This document shows, piece after piece, positions 1 to 8,535 of a stretch of DNA of 50,496 nt (position 1 is the stretch's first letter; each line of letters starts with the position of its first letter). The DNA lies in NCBI RefSeq assembly GCF_022447245.1, contig NZ_JAKVBC010000037.1, forward strand, positions 1-50,496, written 5' to 3'. A program made the position numbers and the translations under genes. Source of the stretch: Kordia sp. GTDB taxonomy: Bacteria > Bacteroidota > Bacteroidia > Flavobacteriales > Flavobacteriaceae. The notes beneath the pieces were generated by a model. It ran no database searches and was not told the origin of the DNA. It saw only the letters and a program-made list of their open reading frames with translations.

Positions 1-65
1 TAAATTACTAAAAGTACTACTAGTGTAGCAACGAGTATAGAAAGTTGTTTGGAAGAAATTTTCAT
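1..65 (-). CDS. N-terminus of an unidentified membrane protein (partial)
   Basis: An ATG at 65-63 on the minus strand opens a frame that runs off the window edge. The 21 visible residues are a short basic start (MKISSKQ) followed by a strongly hydrophobic stretch, as in a membrane anchor or signal peptide. It begins 11 bases after a possible small ORF, so it may be the last gene of a minus-strand operon. Too little is visible to name a family; a sensor kinase is possible but unsupported. Confidence 0.4.
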   Translation of the reverse strand, partial: MKISSKQLSILVATLVVLLVI

Positions 66-76
66 GGATGTATCTA

Positions 77-226
77 CTATGAACTCACTAAAATACTGCG
101 CTTTTTTTGTAAATGTTCTTTTTCCAATGAATTTGTGACTGCTTGAAGCGCTAAATCAAGCAGTTCAATGGCTTTTTCTATGTTTTGTGGCAACATAATA
201 ATCTGAAAGTGTTCTGTAGTATACAT
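77..226 (-). CDS. possible small protein, 49 aa
   Basis: A short frame starts at ATG 226 and ends with TAG at 77-79. It sits 4 bases after the stop of the YCII-like gene and 11 bases before the next ATG, a spacing that fits an operon. The peptide looks helical (for example NIEKAIELLDLALQAVTNSL) with no signal or membrane segment. I recognise no family. Spacing and composition are the only support. Confidence 0.3.
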   Translation of the reverse strand: MYTTEHFQIIMLPQNIEKAIELLDLALQAVTNSLEKEHLQKKRSILVSS

Positions 227-230
227 AACT

Positions 231-577
231 TCATTGTTCTAAATCAGTTACTTCTCTGATTTCTACCGTTCCTCCTAAATCGTAATCAGGGAAATCTTGT
301 GCAATTTCTTGAACCGCATCAAAATCGTTGGCAACAACCATATAGTAACCACCAATAATTTCTTTTATTTCGGTAGAAGTTAAGTCGGTTACCGTACGAT
401 TTTCGCCAACAATACGACGAATTTGTGGATTCAATGTATTTCCGTCACGAAGGATTCCTGCTTCTTCCATTTATTTCCCCATGCGAACCATTTTCCCATA
501 CGGCTTTGTAATTCTTCAGGAGAAAGACCTAAATCAGCGTAATCTACTACAACGAAAATCATCATAAATTCTTTCAT
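231..577 (-). pseudogene. YCII-related domain protein, frameshifted
   Basis: YCII-like proteins are small ferredoxin-fold proteins of mostly unknown function. The N-terminal part starts at ATG 577 (MKEFMMIFVVVDYADLGLSP...) and reads to ...KWFAWGN before shifting out of frame at about 470-473; the C-terminal part (MEEAGILRDGNTLNPQ... to TDLEQ) continues in another frame to the stop at 231. Adding one A to the AAA before TGG gives an uninterrupted 115-aa protein with the expected GNKMEEAGIL junction. The gene is therefore broken by one missing base, through mutation or sequencing error. Calling only 231-470 would miss a third of it. Confidence 0.8.
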
Positions 578-642
578 AATAGTGTTTTTACAAGGTTTAT
601 ATCTTTAAGACGCTTTACAAAAGATAAAAGAGGACATATTTT

Positions 643-1146
643 TTAATTATTTTTTTCTGGACTTTGAAAAGCTTGTGAAACCATACGTTTTACGACCATT
701 CTATGAAACGGTTTGATGAGGTTCATGTATATTTTTCCTTTCTTATTATTGTATTCAACTAAAGTAGTCACTTTGATATTGTGAGAAGCGACTTTGGTGT
801 CAGAAACAATAGCTCTAAAATTTAGGTGACTATCATTTGCTCCTAAAATAACTTCACTCGGTGTGATATCATAAATTTTAAAGAATTTGATGTAACTACC
901 AACTTTAAATTCTTCATGATGGTCTTCTGGTAAGGTTGTCTTTAGCCCGAAAAACTGAACGATGCTGTTTCTAATTTTGAATAGAAACGCAATCAATTTT
1001 GGAGTGGTATTAAAGATTTGATTCGTAATTTCTTGAATCGAATGAATGCGATTGGTTGTTGAAAATGTATCTGCAAAATCAATTCTAGGAAGCAAATTTG
1101 CTGCATTCTCAGAGATAAAAATGGATTCTTCTTTTACTTTTAACAT
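643..1146 (-). CDS. DUF2867 domain-containing protein
   Basis: A 167-aa soluble protein resembling DUF2867. Visible family-like features are the early PRIDFADTF segment, a central region rich in aromatic residues (SYIKFFKIYDITPSEVILGAN) and a C-terminal block ending in a basic FHRMVVKRM stretch. No signal peptide or membrane helix is present. The family's biochemical role is unknown; some members are C-terminal parts of NAD(P)-binding proteins. It lies 44 bases before a lipoprotein gene on the same strand. The family call rests on overall resemblance, with no catalytic motif. Confidence 0.6.
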   Translation of the reverse strand: MLKVKEESIFISENAANLLPRIDFADTFSTTNRIHSIQEITNQIFNTTPKLIAFLFKIRNSIVQFFGLKTTLPEDHHEEFKVGSYIKFFKIYDITPSEVILGANDSHLNFRAIVSDTKVASHNIKVTTLVEYNNKKGKIYMNLIKPFHRMVVKRMVSQAFQSPEKNN

Positions 1147-1189
1147 TAGGTGTGGATGTTAAGATGATTAAAGAATCCTAAATTTACAA

Positions 1190-1753
1190 CTATTCCTTGC
1201 GATTTGCATATTTTTCCAAGGCTTTTCTAAGCGCTATTCCAGCCTCTTTAGTAGGTTCCCAAGAAAACTTGATGTTGTTTACTTTACAATAGCGTTCAAA
1301 GTCGCCATACAATACATCATTTGCTTTTGTGTCAAATTTTTCGCCGGGCGCATTATCAAAACTTTGTTTCAGTATTTTTCCGTCTTTAAGATAATATGTG
1401 GTTTTAAATTTACGAGGCTTCCTTTTTAAAGCATCATCAATATAATTTTTACTTTCTTCAATTACGATGATTACTGCATCGTTTTCAGAAACAACCTCTT
1501 TAATGGTAAGTAATGATTTTAACTCTTTGGCCCATTCTAAATTTCGTAAAAGTTCTTTTCTATTTTTAACTTCTACAAAATCATTCCGAAAAGTTTCTGA
1601 ATAATTTTCGCTTGTTAGTTCGATAAGCTTATCGACATCATTGTTGTTTCTTGCTTCTACAAAAGATGTAATTATTCCAAGTGACGAATTATCTGAACAA
1701 GATGTCAATATAAAAACACTAAAAAAAAGCAGTAAAGTATGTTTGAATTTCAT
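1190..1753 (-). CDS. putative lipoprotein, NTF2/SnoaL-like
   Basis: A 187-aa protein with a lipoprotein signal: basic MKFKH, a hydrophobic core and the lipobox FILTSC with the acylated cysteine near residue 19. The mature part begins SDNSSLGIITSFVEARNNNDVDKLIELTSENY, the helix pattern typical of NTF2/SnoaL-like folds (DUF4878 or DUF3828 type) that often sit on the envelope of Bacteroidota. It is probably a periplasm-facing lipid-anchored protein of unknown role. The fold call is inference from the N-terminal helix pattern. Confidence 0.6.
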   Translation of the reverse strand: MKFKHTLLLFFSVFILTSCSDNSSLGIITSFVEARNNNDVDKLIELTSENYSETFRNDFVEVKNRKELLRNLEWAKELKSLLTIKEVVSENDAVIIVIEESKNYIDDALKRKPRKFKTTYYLKDGKILKQSFDNAPGEKFDTKANDVLYGDFERYCKVNNIKFSWEPTKEAGIALRKALEKYANRKE

Positions 1754-1872
1754 AAGTTATCTATTAAAAATTGCGCTTCCTAAAGTAGAAAACTTTAGAA
1801 ACCTATGCTATAAAAAAGTAAACTATTTTTTAATTGCTTGACAGATTTTTCTATGCGAATAAAAAGTATACA

Positions 1873-2652
1873 TCACGCAGAGAGAATTCTTTTTTCTTGA
1901 ATAAATTCTGCAACATCTTTTGCCCAAACCTGATAGGCTAATTCAGATGGATGTACGCCATCACTAAAAAAATCTTCTGGGGTTGCATTCAAATTCATAC
2001 GTTTTACCAAATCGTGATATTCCAAACCTTTGGCTCTATAATACACGTTTTCATAAGTATGTACTACTTTTTCGAGTTCTTTACCCAAATGCAATACCAA
2101 GTTTCCAATAACAAACTTAAAAGGACCTGTAAAAGCTGTAAACTCTTTAATTGGCGGCATATTGGCGAATACAATAGGTGTTCTTGGATACATAGAGCGA
2201 ATGTCATCAATTAAGGTACGAATATGTTTGTTCCAACGTTTTGGCGTTCGAAGCACAAAACTATCATTGCCACCAAGTCCAATAACAATTAAATCTACAG
2301 AATGTTCTGTAATTTGAGGAATAATATTTTGAGTCACACATTGTGCTGTATATCCACTTTTAGCATATACTTTCCATGAAATATTTGCTGGAACATGTGT
2401 TGATAATTCTTTCGCCAACGTTCCTGTAAAACCTTTAGCATTACTTGAAGCGCCAACACCTGCAATGGTACTTTCGCCAATTGTGATCAATTGAAAAGAC
2501 TGTTCACTCTCCATAGGAATCAAACCTTCTACATCTGTTGCTTCTGGAAACTCAGGAATGGTCCGTTTAATTTTCTTTCCTTGAAAGTAAAGCATCGGTA
2601 AAAGCGGAACAGAAACAATCGCGCCAAGCGTGTATTTAATATTCATAATCAT
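1873..2652 (-). CDS. SGNH/GDSL-type hydrolase (esterase family)
   Basis: A 259-aa protein of the SGNH hydrolase superfamily, which cleaves ester bonds in lipids or acylated sugars. Block I is present as ITIGESTIAG (GES instead of GDS; the serine nucleophile is kept). A glycine block and the Asn block appear as VIGLGGNDSF, and the catalytic Asp/His pair is near the C-terminus in DGVHPSELA. The hydrophobic N-terminus (YTLGAIVSVPLLPMLYF) is probably a membrane anchor. Start could be the ATG at 2652 or the in-frame ATG at 2646. The substrate cannot be read from the sequence. It is divergent from the photolyase operon. Confidence 0.8.
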   Translation of the reverse strand: MIMNIKYTLGAIVSVPLLPMLYFQGKKIKRTIPEFPEATDVEGLIPMESEQSFQLITIGESTIAGVGASSNAKGFTGTLAKELSTHVPANISWKVYAKSGYTAQCVTQNIIPQITEHSVDLIVIGLGGNDSFVLRTPKRWNKHIRTLIDDIRSMYPRTPIVFANMPPIKEFTAFTGPFKFVIGNLVLHLGKELEKVVHTYENVYYRAKGLEYHDLVKRMNLNATPEDFFSDGVHPSELAYQVWAKDVAEFIQEKRILSA

Positions 2653-2715
2653 TTCAAATAAGCATTATAAATATACAATTTTACATATCAAAAATATATT
2701 TGTTTAATGATTTTG

Positions 2716-2723
2716 TATATTTG
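2716..2723 (+). promoter_or_regulatory. candidate -7 promoter element of the DUF2256-cryptochrome operon
   Basis: TATATTTG matches the Bacteroidota -7 consensus TAnnTTTG exactly and lies 18 bases before the ATG at 2741. A second exact copy occurs 21 bases upstream (2695-2702) inside the longer direct repeat TATATTTGTTnAA. The sequence TTGTTAAACAA (2721-2731) just after the box is an 11-bp palindrome. No convincing -33 TTTG is at the right distance. Confidence 0.45.
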
Positions 2724-2740
2724 TTAAACAAAAATGAATT

Positions 2741-2884
2741 ATGAAGAAAACTCACCTTCCATCAAAAGTCTGTAAAGTGTGTAAACGACCGTTTACTTGG
2801 CGTAAAAAATGGGAGCGTGTTTGGGATGAAGTTCAGTATTGTAGCGAACGTTGTAGAAGAAATAAAAACAGAAAGCATGACTAA
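2741..2884 (+). CDS. DUF2256 domain-containing small zinc-binding protein, 47 aa
   Basis: A short gene: ATG 2741, stop TAA 2882-2884. The peptide has CKVC near residues 11-14 and CSERC at 34-38, a four-cysteine pattern expected to bind zinc, with a tryptophan/arginine-rich middle ([11 protein letters not shown]). This matches DUF2256, which commonly sits beside or fuses to cryptochrome/photolyase genes. The next gene's ATG (2877) overlaps its 3' end, so the two are translationally coupled. Function is unknown; the context suggests a role linked to the flavoprotein downstream. Confidence 0.9.
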   Translation: MKKTHLPSKVCKVCKRPFTWRKKWERVWDEVQYCSERCRRNKNRKHD

Positions 2885-4175
2885 AACGGGATTGGTTTGG
2901 TTTCGAAATGATTTGCGAATTCACGATCAAATTTCGTTGGTCAAAGCAGCCAAAGAAAACAGCTTTGTGATTGCTGTATATTGCTTTGATCCACGACAGT
3001 TTGAAAAAGATCGTTTCGGATTTACAAAAACAGGAAAATACCGTGCGCAGTTTTTGATAGAAACAGTGCAGGATTTACAACAACAATTAAACGAACTGAA
3101 CATTCCGCTGTTTGTACATGTTGATGTACCCGAAAAAATAATTCCTGAATATGTCAAGATTCATAAGGTTACTTCTGTTTATTTACAAAACGAATGGACT
3201 TCTGAAGAAAGAGAAGTAGTAAACAATGTTCAAAAAGAAATTACTAGTAATGTGGATTGGATTGAAGCGTACGATCAGTTTTTATTTCATCCAGAGGACA
3301 TTCCGATGACAATAGACAAAATTCCACAAGTATTTACCATATTTAGAAAGAAATGTGAAAAATATGCTAGTGTTCGCCAACTGGAAACTATTTCCAAAAT
3401 GCCAGAAAAAAACCGAGTGCCACAACAGACGAGAGTTCCAACATTACAAGAGTTAGGACATACAGATTTCGATACTGATTCGCGAACAGCTTTTCCTTTC
3501 AAAGGAGGTGAAAAGACAGGATTACAGCGTTTGCATGACTATACCTGGAACACCAAGAAGCTATCTTATTACAAAAACACACGAAATGGATTGGTAGGAA
3601 CAGATTACAGTTCCAAGTTTTCCACCTGGTTAGGCAACGGAAGTTTATCACCGCGAATGATTTATCATGAAGTCAAAAAATATGAATCTGAAATCGTTAA
3701 AAATCAATCTTCGTATTGGATGATTTTTGAATTGATTTGGCGCGACTTTTTCAAATACATTTCCCTAAAACACGGAAACGATATCTTCAAACTTGAAGGT
3801 ATTTTGCATACGCCGTACGAATGGAACACTGATAAACAATTAATTCAACAATGGATTGATGGGGAAACAGCAGAACCATTTGTAAATGCAAACATGCTCG
3901 AACTCAAACATACTGGGTGGATGAGCAATCGCGGTCGCCAAAACGTAGCTTCTTATTTTGCCAAAACACAAAAGCTTGACTGGCGTATTGGTGCCGCGTA
4001 TTTTGAATCATTGTTAATAGATTATGATGTGCATAGTAACTATGGAAATTGGCTGTATGTTTCTGGTGTTGGAAATGATCCACGCGACCGAACCTTTAAT
4101 GTAAAACTCCAGGCAGCACGCTATGATGGCAATAATAAATTTCAAAACCTTTGGTTACAAACTAGCTTATTTTAA
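2877..4175 (+). CDS. DASH-family cryptochrome / photolyase
   Basis: 432 aa. DASH cryptochromes bind FAD and an antenna (MTHF) and repair cyclobutane dimers mainly in single-stranded DNA. The N-terminal antenna domain starts [15 protein letters not shown]. The FAD domain carries [32 protein letters not shown] and the signature [16 protein letters not shown]...DWRIGA, then [17 protein letters not shown]; the last two blocks are typical of DASH proteins. An open frame extends to 2817, but that stretch is the DUF2256 gene read in another frame, so ATG 2877 is the start. The next gene begins immediately after the stop codon. Confidence 0.92.
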   Translation: MTKTGLVWFRNDLRIHDQISLVKAAKENSFVIAVYCFDPRQFEKDRFGFTKTGKYRAQFLIETVQDLQQQLNELNIPLFVHVDVPEKIIPEYVKIHKVTSVYLQNEWTSEEREVVNNVQKEITSNVDWIEAYDQFLFHPEDIPMTIDKIPQVFTIFRKKCEKYASVRQLETISKMPEKNRVPQQTRVPTLQELGHTDFDTDSRTAFPFKGGEKTGLQRLHDYTWNTKKLSYYKNTRNGLVGTDYSSKFSTWLGNGSLSPRMIYHEVKKYESEIVKNQSSYWMIFELIWRDFFKYISLKHGNDIFKLEGILHTPYEWNTDKQLIQQWIDGETAEPFVNANMLELKHTGWMSNRGRQNVASYFAKTQKLDWRIGAAYFESLLIDYDVHSNYGNWLYVSGVGNDPRDRTFNVKLQAARYDGNNKFQNLWLQTSLF

Positions 4176-5711
4176 ATGAAAACTTTACGATTAATACTTG
4201 GCGATCAATTGAATCAGCAACATTCTTGGTATGATGATACTAACGAAGACGTTGTATACTTTATGGCAGAAATGCGTCAAGAAACGGATTATGTAAGACA
4301 TCATATTCAGAAAGTAGTTGCGTTTTTTAAAAGTATGCGTTCGTTTGCCGATTGGTTGAAAAATGAGCAACACGAAGTTGTATATTATAGCTTAGACGAT
4401 AAGCGAAATCAACAGGATTTGGTGTCGAATTTGAATCAGTTGATTGAAGAGTATGCTATAGAAAAATTTGAATACCAATTGCCTGATGAATACCGTTTGG
4501 ATGAACAGTTGAAAATGTTTTGCCACGAATTAAATATTGAAACAGAAGCTTTTGATACTGAACATTTTTTAACAACGCGAACGGATTTTGCAGATTTTTT
4601 TGAAGGGAAAAAACAACTAGTCATGGAATATTTTTATCGCAACATGCGAAAGAAGTACAATATCATGATGTTGAATGATAAGAATCCAGAAGGCGGAAAG
4701 TGGAATTTTGATCATAGCAATCGTAAAAAATGGAAAGGTTCACCTGAAATTCCCGTTGAAAAACAATCGAAGAACACTGTTTCAGACATTTGTAAAATGA
4801 TTGAAAAATCTAAAATTGAAACGATAGGTTCTATAGATGTTAACAACTTTCATTGGCCCACAAATAGAGAAGCTTGTTTGAATGTACTGAATTATTTTTG
4901 TGAAAATCTACTTCAATATTTTGGAGACTATCAAGATGCGATGCATACCGAAGAACATTTCCTATTTCATAGTCGCTTATCTTTTGCAATGAATTCTAAA
5001 ATGCTGCATCCGATGGAAGTTATACAAACCGTAATTTCGTATTGGCGAGCACATAAAAACAAAATTGATATTTCGCAAGTAGAAGGTTTTGTGCGACAAA
5101 TTTTAGGTTGGCGTGAATATATGCGTGGAATGTATTGGAAAGAAATGCCAAATTATAGAACTTTGAACAAATTAAATAATACGAATTCGCTTCCTGACTT
5201 TTTCTGGACAGGAAATACGAAGATGAATTGCTTGAAACATGCCATTTCTCAAAGTTTAGATCATGCGTATGCACATCATATTCAACGATTAATGGTCACT
5301 GGAAATTTTGCATTGCTCACACAAACGCATCCAGATGAGGTAGATAAATGGTATTTAGGTATTTATATTGATGCCATAGAATGGGTTGAAATTACAAATA
5401 CGCGTGGGATGAGTCAATTTGCCGATGGCGGATTGGTAGCAACAAAACCGTATGTTTCCAGTGGAAGCTACATCAATAAAATGAGTAATTACTGCAAAGA
5501 TTGTGTGTATAAAGTATCTAAAAAAGAGACTGAAGATGCATGTCCATTTAATGCATTGTATTGGCATTTTTTAGATGAAAAGCGTGAATATTTTAAAGGA
5601 AATCAGCGTATGTCTATGATGATGAACTTGCTCAATAAAATGGACAAAACAAAATTAGCGGCTTTGAAGAGTAGAGCAGAAGCAGTGATTGCAAATCCAG
5701 AAAAGTATTAA
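4176..5711 (+). CDS. FeS-cluster bacterial (6-4)-type cryptochrome/photolyase (PhrB-like)
   Basis: 511 aa, starting MKTLRLILGDQLNQQHSWY, the hallmark of the DUF523-like N-terminus of FeS-BCP photolyases. These repair (6-4) photoproducts using FAD and a [4Fe-4S] cluster. Four cysteines are placed as in the family: residue 352 (NCLKHAIS), 440 and 443 (YCKDC) and 456 (DACPF). The FAD/DNA-binding part includes RQILGWREYMRGMYW and HHIQRLMVTGNFALL. ATG follows directly on the cryptochrome stop codon, so the two photolyases are co-translated. With DUF2256 and DUF2452 it forms a light-repair operon. Confidence 0.92.
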   Translation: MKTLRLILGDQLNQQHSWYDDTNEDVVYFMAEMRQETDYVRHHIQKVVAFFKSMRSFADWLKNEQHEVVYYSLDDKRNQQDLVSNLNQLIEEYAIEKFEYQLPDEYRLDEQLKMFCHELNIETEAFDTEHFLTTRTDFADFFEGKKQLVMEYFYRNMRKKYNIMMLNDKNPEGGKWNFDHSNRKKWKGSPEIPVEKQSKNTVSDICKMIEKSKIETIGSIDVNNFHWPTNREACLNVLNYFCENLLQYFGDYQDAMHTEEHFLFHSRLSFAMNSKMLHPMEVIQTVISYWRAHKNKIDISQVEGFVRQILGWREYMRGMYWKEMPNYRTLNKLNNTNSLPDFFWTGNTKMNCLKHAISQSLDHAYAHHIQRLMVTGNFALLTQTHPDEVDKWYLGIYIDAIEWVEITNTRGMSQFADGGLVATKPYVSSGSYINKMSNYCKDCVYKVSKKETEDACPFNALYWHFLDEKREYFKGNQRMSMMMNLLNKMDKTKLAALKSRAEAVIANPEKY

Positions 5712-5732
5712 AAGAGAGAAGAAACCGAAGAT

Positions 5733-6143
5733 ATGAAAGAAGAAGATAAAAAACCTGACAATGTAGTTTTTGACGAAGAATCAAACAGTTATAATGCTGG
5801 TTTAAAGGCATATGCTACCAATGTTGGAGCGCCTAGTATTACTACACCTGATACGGTAACTTGGAAAAATGTGAATATTGATAAAGTCAACAAACAAGTC
5901 AAAGCACGTTATGATGAACTGAAAGCTGAATACGACGCATTGATGGAAAAGTTTGAATACAACAACTTGATTTACAATGCAAGATTTAATTTTGAGCCGA
6001 TTGTTGGAGAAACATATCACTTGTATAGAGACAAATATCAGCAACCATTTTTATCGATCATTGCGCCAAGTCAATGTAACTTTGATTATGTGGAAACTTT
6101 TCGTTTGAATGCTGACAAAATGTGGGAAGTGGTTGAGGATTAA
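5733..6143 (+). CDS. DUF2452 domain-containing protein
   Basis: A 136-aa soluble protein: acidic N-terminus, TNVGAPSITTPDTVTWKN, a helical segment (VKARYDELKAEYDALMEKF) and a C-terminal region GETYHLYRDK...PSQCNFDYVETFRLNADKMWEVV. This layout fits DUF2452, of unknown function. It is 21 bases after the photolyase stop and probably in the same operon. Its last ~20 codons are repeated, with changes, at 6803-6884 as part of a tandem duplication. Confidence 0.8.
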   Translation: MKEEDKKPDNVVFDEESNSYNAGLKAYATNVGAPSITTPDTVTWKNVNIDKVNKQVKARYDELKAEYDALMEKFEYNNLIYNARFNFEPIVGETYHLYRDKYQQPFLSIIAPSQCNFDYVETFRLNADKMWEVVED

Positions 6144-6166
6144 TTTTTTTACTAAATATATTTTTA

Positions 6167-6795
6167 TTGCTAGATCGTTGGAAAAATAAAACTTTGAGAG
6201 AAAAGAAAAAGTTTTCAATAATAGTAGCCGTTATTAGTCTTGTTGTTATCTGTGTGAACATCTTGATTCCAAATACAAAAAAGAAGATTTAACGTTTAAA
6301 ACAATTAATTTATCAGGAAAACCAAAATTTAAATCAGGAGTTCGTGGTAAAGCAGGAAGAGGAAGTATATTCTATTATTTAGAATTACCAACAAAAGAGC
6401 ATCGATATGAAGTTATAGGAGCAAATTATAAATATCTAACCCATCGACTTGAATTTCGAACCCATGTGAAATCAGGTACAGAATTGAGGATAGGAATTAT
6501 TGACGATAATATACTTACGATGAGTAAAGGTGCTATTGAATATTTACAGTTTGATAAAGCACGATTCTATGAAAATCAAAAAAGCTTATTCACGAAATAT
6601 ATGCTTTTCCCTGTATTTATTATTTGTTCGGTAGCACTATTCTTTAAGGAACGACCAAAGATAATATTAAATGATGGAAGCTATCAAAATATAAGTTTTG
6701 GTGCTATTTTATTCATAGTTTCAATATTGAGTTTTATATTGCTTATTTTTATTATTGGCTATGATTTTATAATGGCAAGTGAGTTTATTGAATAA
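6167..6795 (+). pseudogene. small two-segment membrane protein, copy 1, frameshifted
   Basis: Upstream copy of a tandem pair. It starts at TTG 6167 (LLDRWKNKTLREKKKFS...), reads through one membrane segment to ...NILIPN, then hits a stop at 6290. The protein resumes in another frame (KKEDLTFKTINLSGKP...) and continues to SEFIE at 6795. One missing base at about 6269-6276 explains the break: with it restored, IPNYKKEDLTFKTINLS aligns with SPIYEKDDIKKITVTLT of copy 2. Predicted topology is one N-terminal helix, a soluble domain and two C-terminal helices. No known family recognised. Confidence 0.75.
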
Positions 6796-6802
6796 TGAGG
6801 TT

Positions 6803-6884
6803 TTGACTATCTGGAAACTTTTCGTTTACATGCTGATAAAATGTGGGAAGTGGTAAATTATATTAAAAATTTATTCTGTTGATA
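6803..6884 (+). pseudogene. duplicated 3' end of the DUF2452 gene (fragment)
   Basis: Bases here read FDYLETFRLHADKMWEVVNYIKN and are an altered copy of the end of the DUF2452 gene (FDYVETFRLNADKMWEVV at about 6082-6135). There is no start or 5' part, so it is a remnant. It marks the left edge of the second unit of a tandem duplication of roughly 720 bp. Confidence 0.85.
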
Positions 6885-7502
6885 AATAATTGGAAACAAA
6901 AGACATGGGAGGAAAAAAAGAAAGGCTTTAAAATAGCAGCTAGTATTTTTCTGGTATTCATATCAGTTTCCTTTTTTTCAAGTCCAATTTATGAAAAAGA
7001 TGATATAAAGAAGATTACAGTGACACTGACTAAAAATCCTCGTTTTGTAAAGCCTCAAAATACATCAAAGGTTCAGGGTAAACCTTTTGTGATTTTTCAA
7101 ACCACATCAGGCACATTTGAATTAAGAGGAATTGACTATAAATATTTAAAACATCAACAGCTTCGTAAAAATGTGAAAAAAGGCGATCAGTTAACATTAG
7201 GTGTTTTAGAAGAAAAAGTATTAACCATTCACAAAGGCAGTGTCAATTACTTACAATTTGCAAAAGCACAATTTCACAAACAAAAAAATAGGCTGTTTCT
7301 TCGTTATTTATTTACTCCTTTGTTTTTTATAGCACTGATTCCATTATTTTTAAAAAGACAACCTATGTTACGGCAAAACGACGGTCAGTATTTGAAAGTA
7401 GATTTCGCAGCTATTCTATTTTACACATTTATTGCCATGTTTATATTATTGCTAATGACGATAGGTTTTGATGCTATTAGTAGTAGTGAGTTTATTGAAT
7501 GA
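6879..7502 (+). CDS. small membrane protein, copy 2 (intact)
   Basis: 207 aa starting at TTG 6879 (no earlier in-frame ATG exists and copy 1 has TTG at the same place). Visible features: basic N-terminus, a membrane helix (AASIFLVFISVSFF), a 90-residue soluble domain with SGTFELRGIDYKYL and GSVNYLQFAKAQ, two C-terminal helices separated by KRQPMLRQNDGQY, and the ending SEFIE shared with copy 1. No family recognised. The soluble part might be extracytoplasmic, but the topology is inferred from hydrophobicity only. Confidence 0.7.
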   Translation: MINNWKQKTWEEKKKGFKIAASIFLVFISVSFFSSPIYEKDDIKKITVTLTKNPRFVKPQNTSKVQGKPFVIFQTTSGTFELRGIDYKYLKHQQLRKNVKKGDQLTLGVLEEKVLTIHKGSVNYLQFAKAQFHKQKNRLFLRYLFTPLFFIALIPLFLKRQPMLRQNDGQYLKVDFAAILFYTFIAMFILLLMTIGFDAISSSEFIE

Positions 7503-7553
7503 TCCAGTTTTCCGTATTTAGAACAACATCAAGTTAACGTGAGTTTGATATAA

Positions 7554-7775
7554 CTATTCTGCTTTTTCATACGCTTCTTGCACAAAGCTTTCAACTTTCC
7601 ATCAACTAGGCCAATACCTGTTAATCGTACTCTATGTCTGCACATGGTACCAAAAACCTACGAATTTTCAGGGTGTTCTGTAATTTCTTTACCTTTAAGT
7701 TTTAAACCTATATCAATGCGAGATTTGGTAGCTGGTTTTGTCACAGTAAATTTTCTTTATGGATCTCGTGGGAAA
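7554..7775 (-). pseudogene. remnant of a DUF5655-type (DUF4287-associated) protein
   Basis: Reading the minus strand from about 7775, FTVTKPATKSRIDIGLKLKG is the conserved core of DUF5655-type proteins, followed by EITEHPENS, a stop codon, then FGTMCRHRVRLTGI...VD and, one frame later, FVQEAYEKAE with the natural stop at 7554-7556. One internal stop and one missing base (AAAGC for AAAAGC) break it, and the N-terminal two thirds cannot be recognised upstream. The gene is dead. The plus-strand frame at 7578-7853 is its shadow. Confidence 0.7.
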
Positions 7776-8053
7776 AAATTAGATTCAACCTTAATTAAAA
7801 AGTCACTAAGATTAAATACAGAAAATACTTTGATTTTTTTAAAAAATCCTTGAATAATATGCCTAGATTCATAGGCTATATCTATCCATTATAGTTGTTA
7901 CATGTTTTGGATGAGCTTAAAGATTTCATTATTATAGAAAATTATGTGAAGTACTTTTTTAAAACTGATAGATAAGGTTTTGTTGAGAATTTAGATACGA
8001 GCCAATAAATAATCTCCTTTCATCATGCAAAATTTGATCTCAAAATGTAGTAT

Positions 8054-8400
8054 CTATTCATCAAGAAGTTCTTCTGTCGAAATTACCTTATTATTGAGTT
8101 CATGGATAGGAGTCTTCAAAAACGGATATGCGCCATTTCTTTTAAATTGAACTACTAACATTTCAGAATCTTGATGCGCAGAAATGGAGAGATAATGTAT
8201 ATCTATGCTTGAAATCCAATATATTGGTAAGATTTCTATTTAGTTCTGAACTTTCATTGTAAAAGATAGTATGATATTCAATCCCATCCAATTCGAAGAT
8301 GATAAATAGATGTGCTCCAAGGAACATGCATTTTACAGAATAATCGGTCTTGAATCCTTTGAAACAAAATGTAGCTTCAATCTAATCATTAAATGGTGTT
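8054..8400 (-). pseudogene. remnant of an unidentified protein gene
   Basis: On the minus strand one frame reads IEATFCFKGFKTDYSVKCMF...FELDGIEYHTIFYNESSELNRN and stops; a second frame picks up at DIHYLSISAHQDSEMLVVQF and ends ...STEELLDE with TAG at 8054-8056. A further stop interrupts the 5' end near 8385. The continuity across frames suggests a decayed coding sequence. I do not recognise the family. The flanks 7776-8053 and 8401-8535 hold nothing I can identify. Confidence 0.5.
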
Positions 8401-8535
8401 TTTAAGTTATGCGTTGCAAATATCAAGACTACTCCATTTTAGACCAAGATACATACAACTAAAACTTCAATACTTACTTAAACCATAATGTCTTTTGTAA
8501 CCTCAAAAAGTTTGTTGTAATGAAAAAAATATGTT

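Noticed and set aside
2817-2876. N-terminal extension of the cryptochrome
   Set aside because: The bases encode the DUF2256 protein in another frame; cryptochrome homology begins at ATG 2877.
7578-7853. Plus-strand 91-aa open frame
   Set aside because: It lies antisense to the recognisable DUF5655 remnant and its protein resembles nothing.
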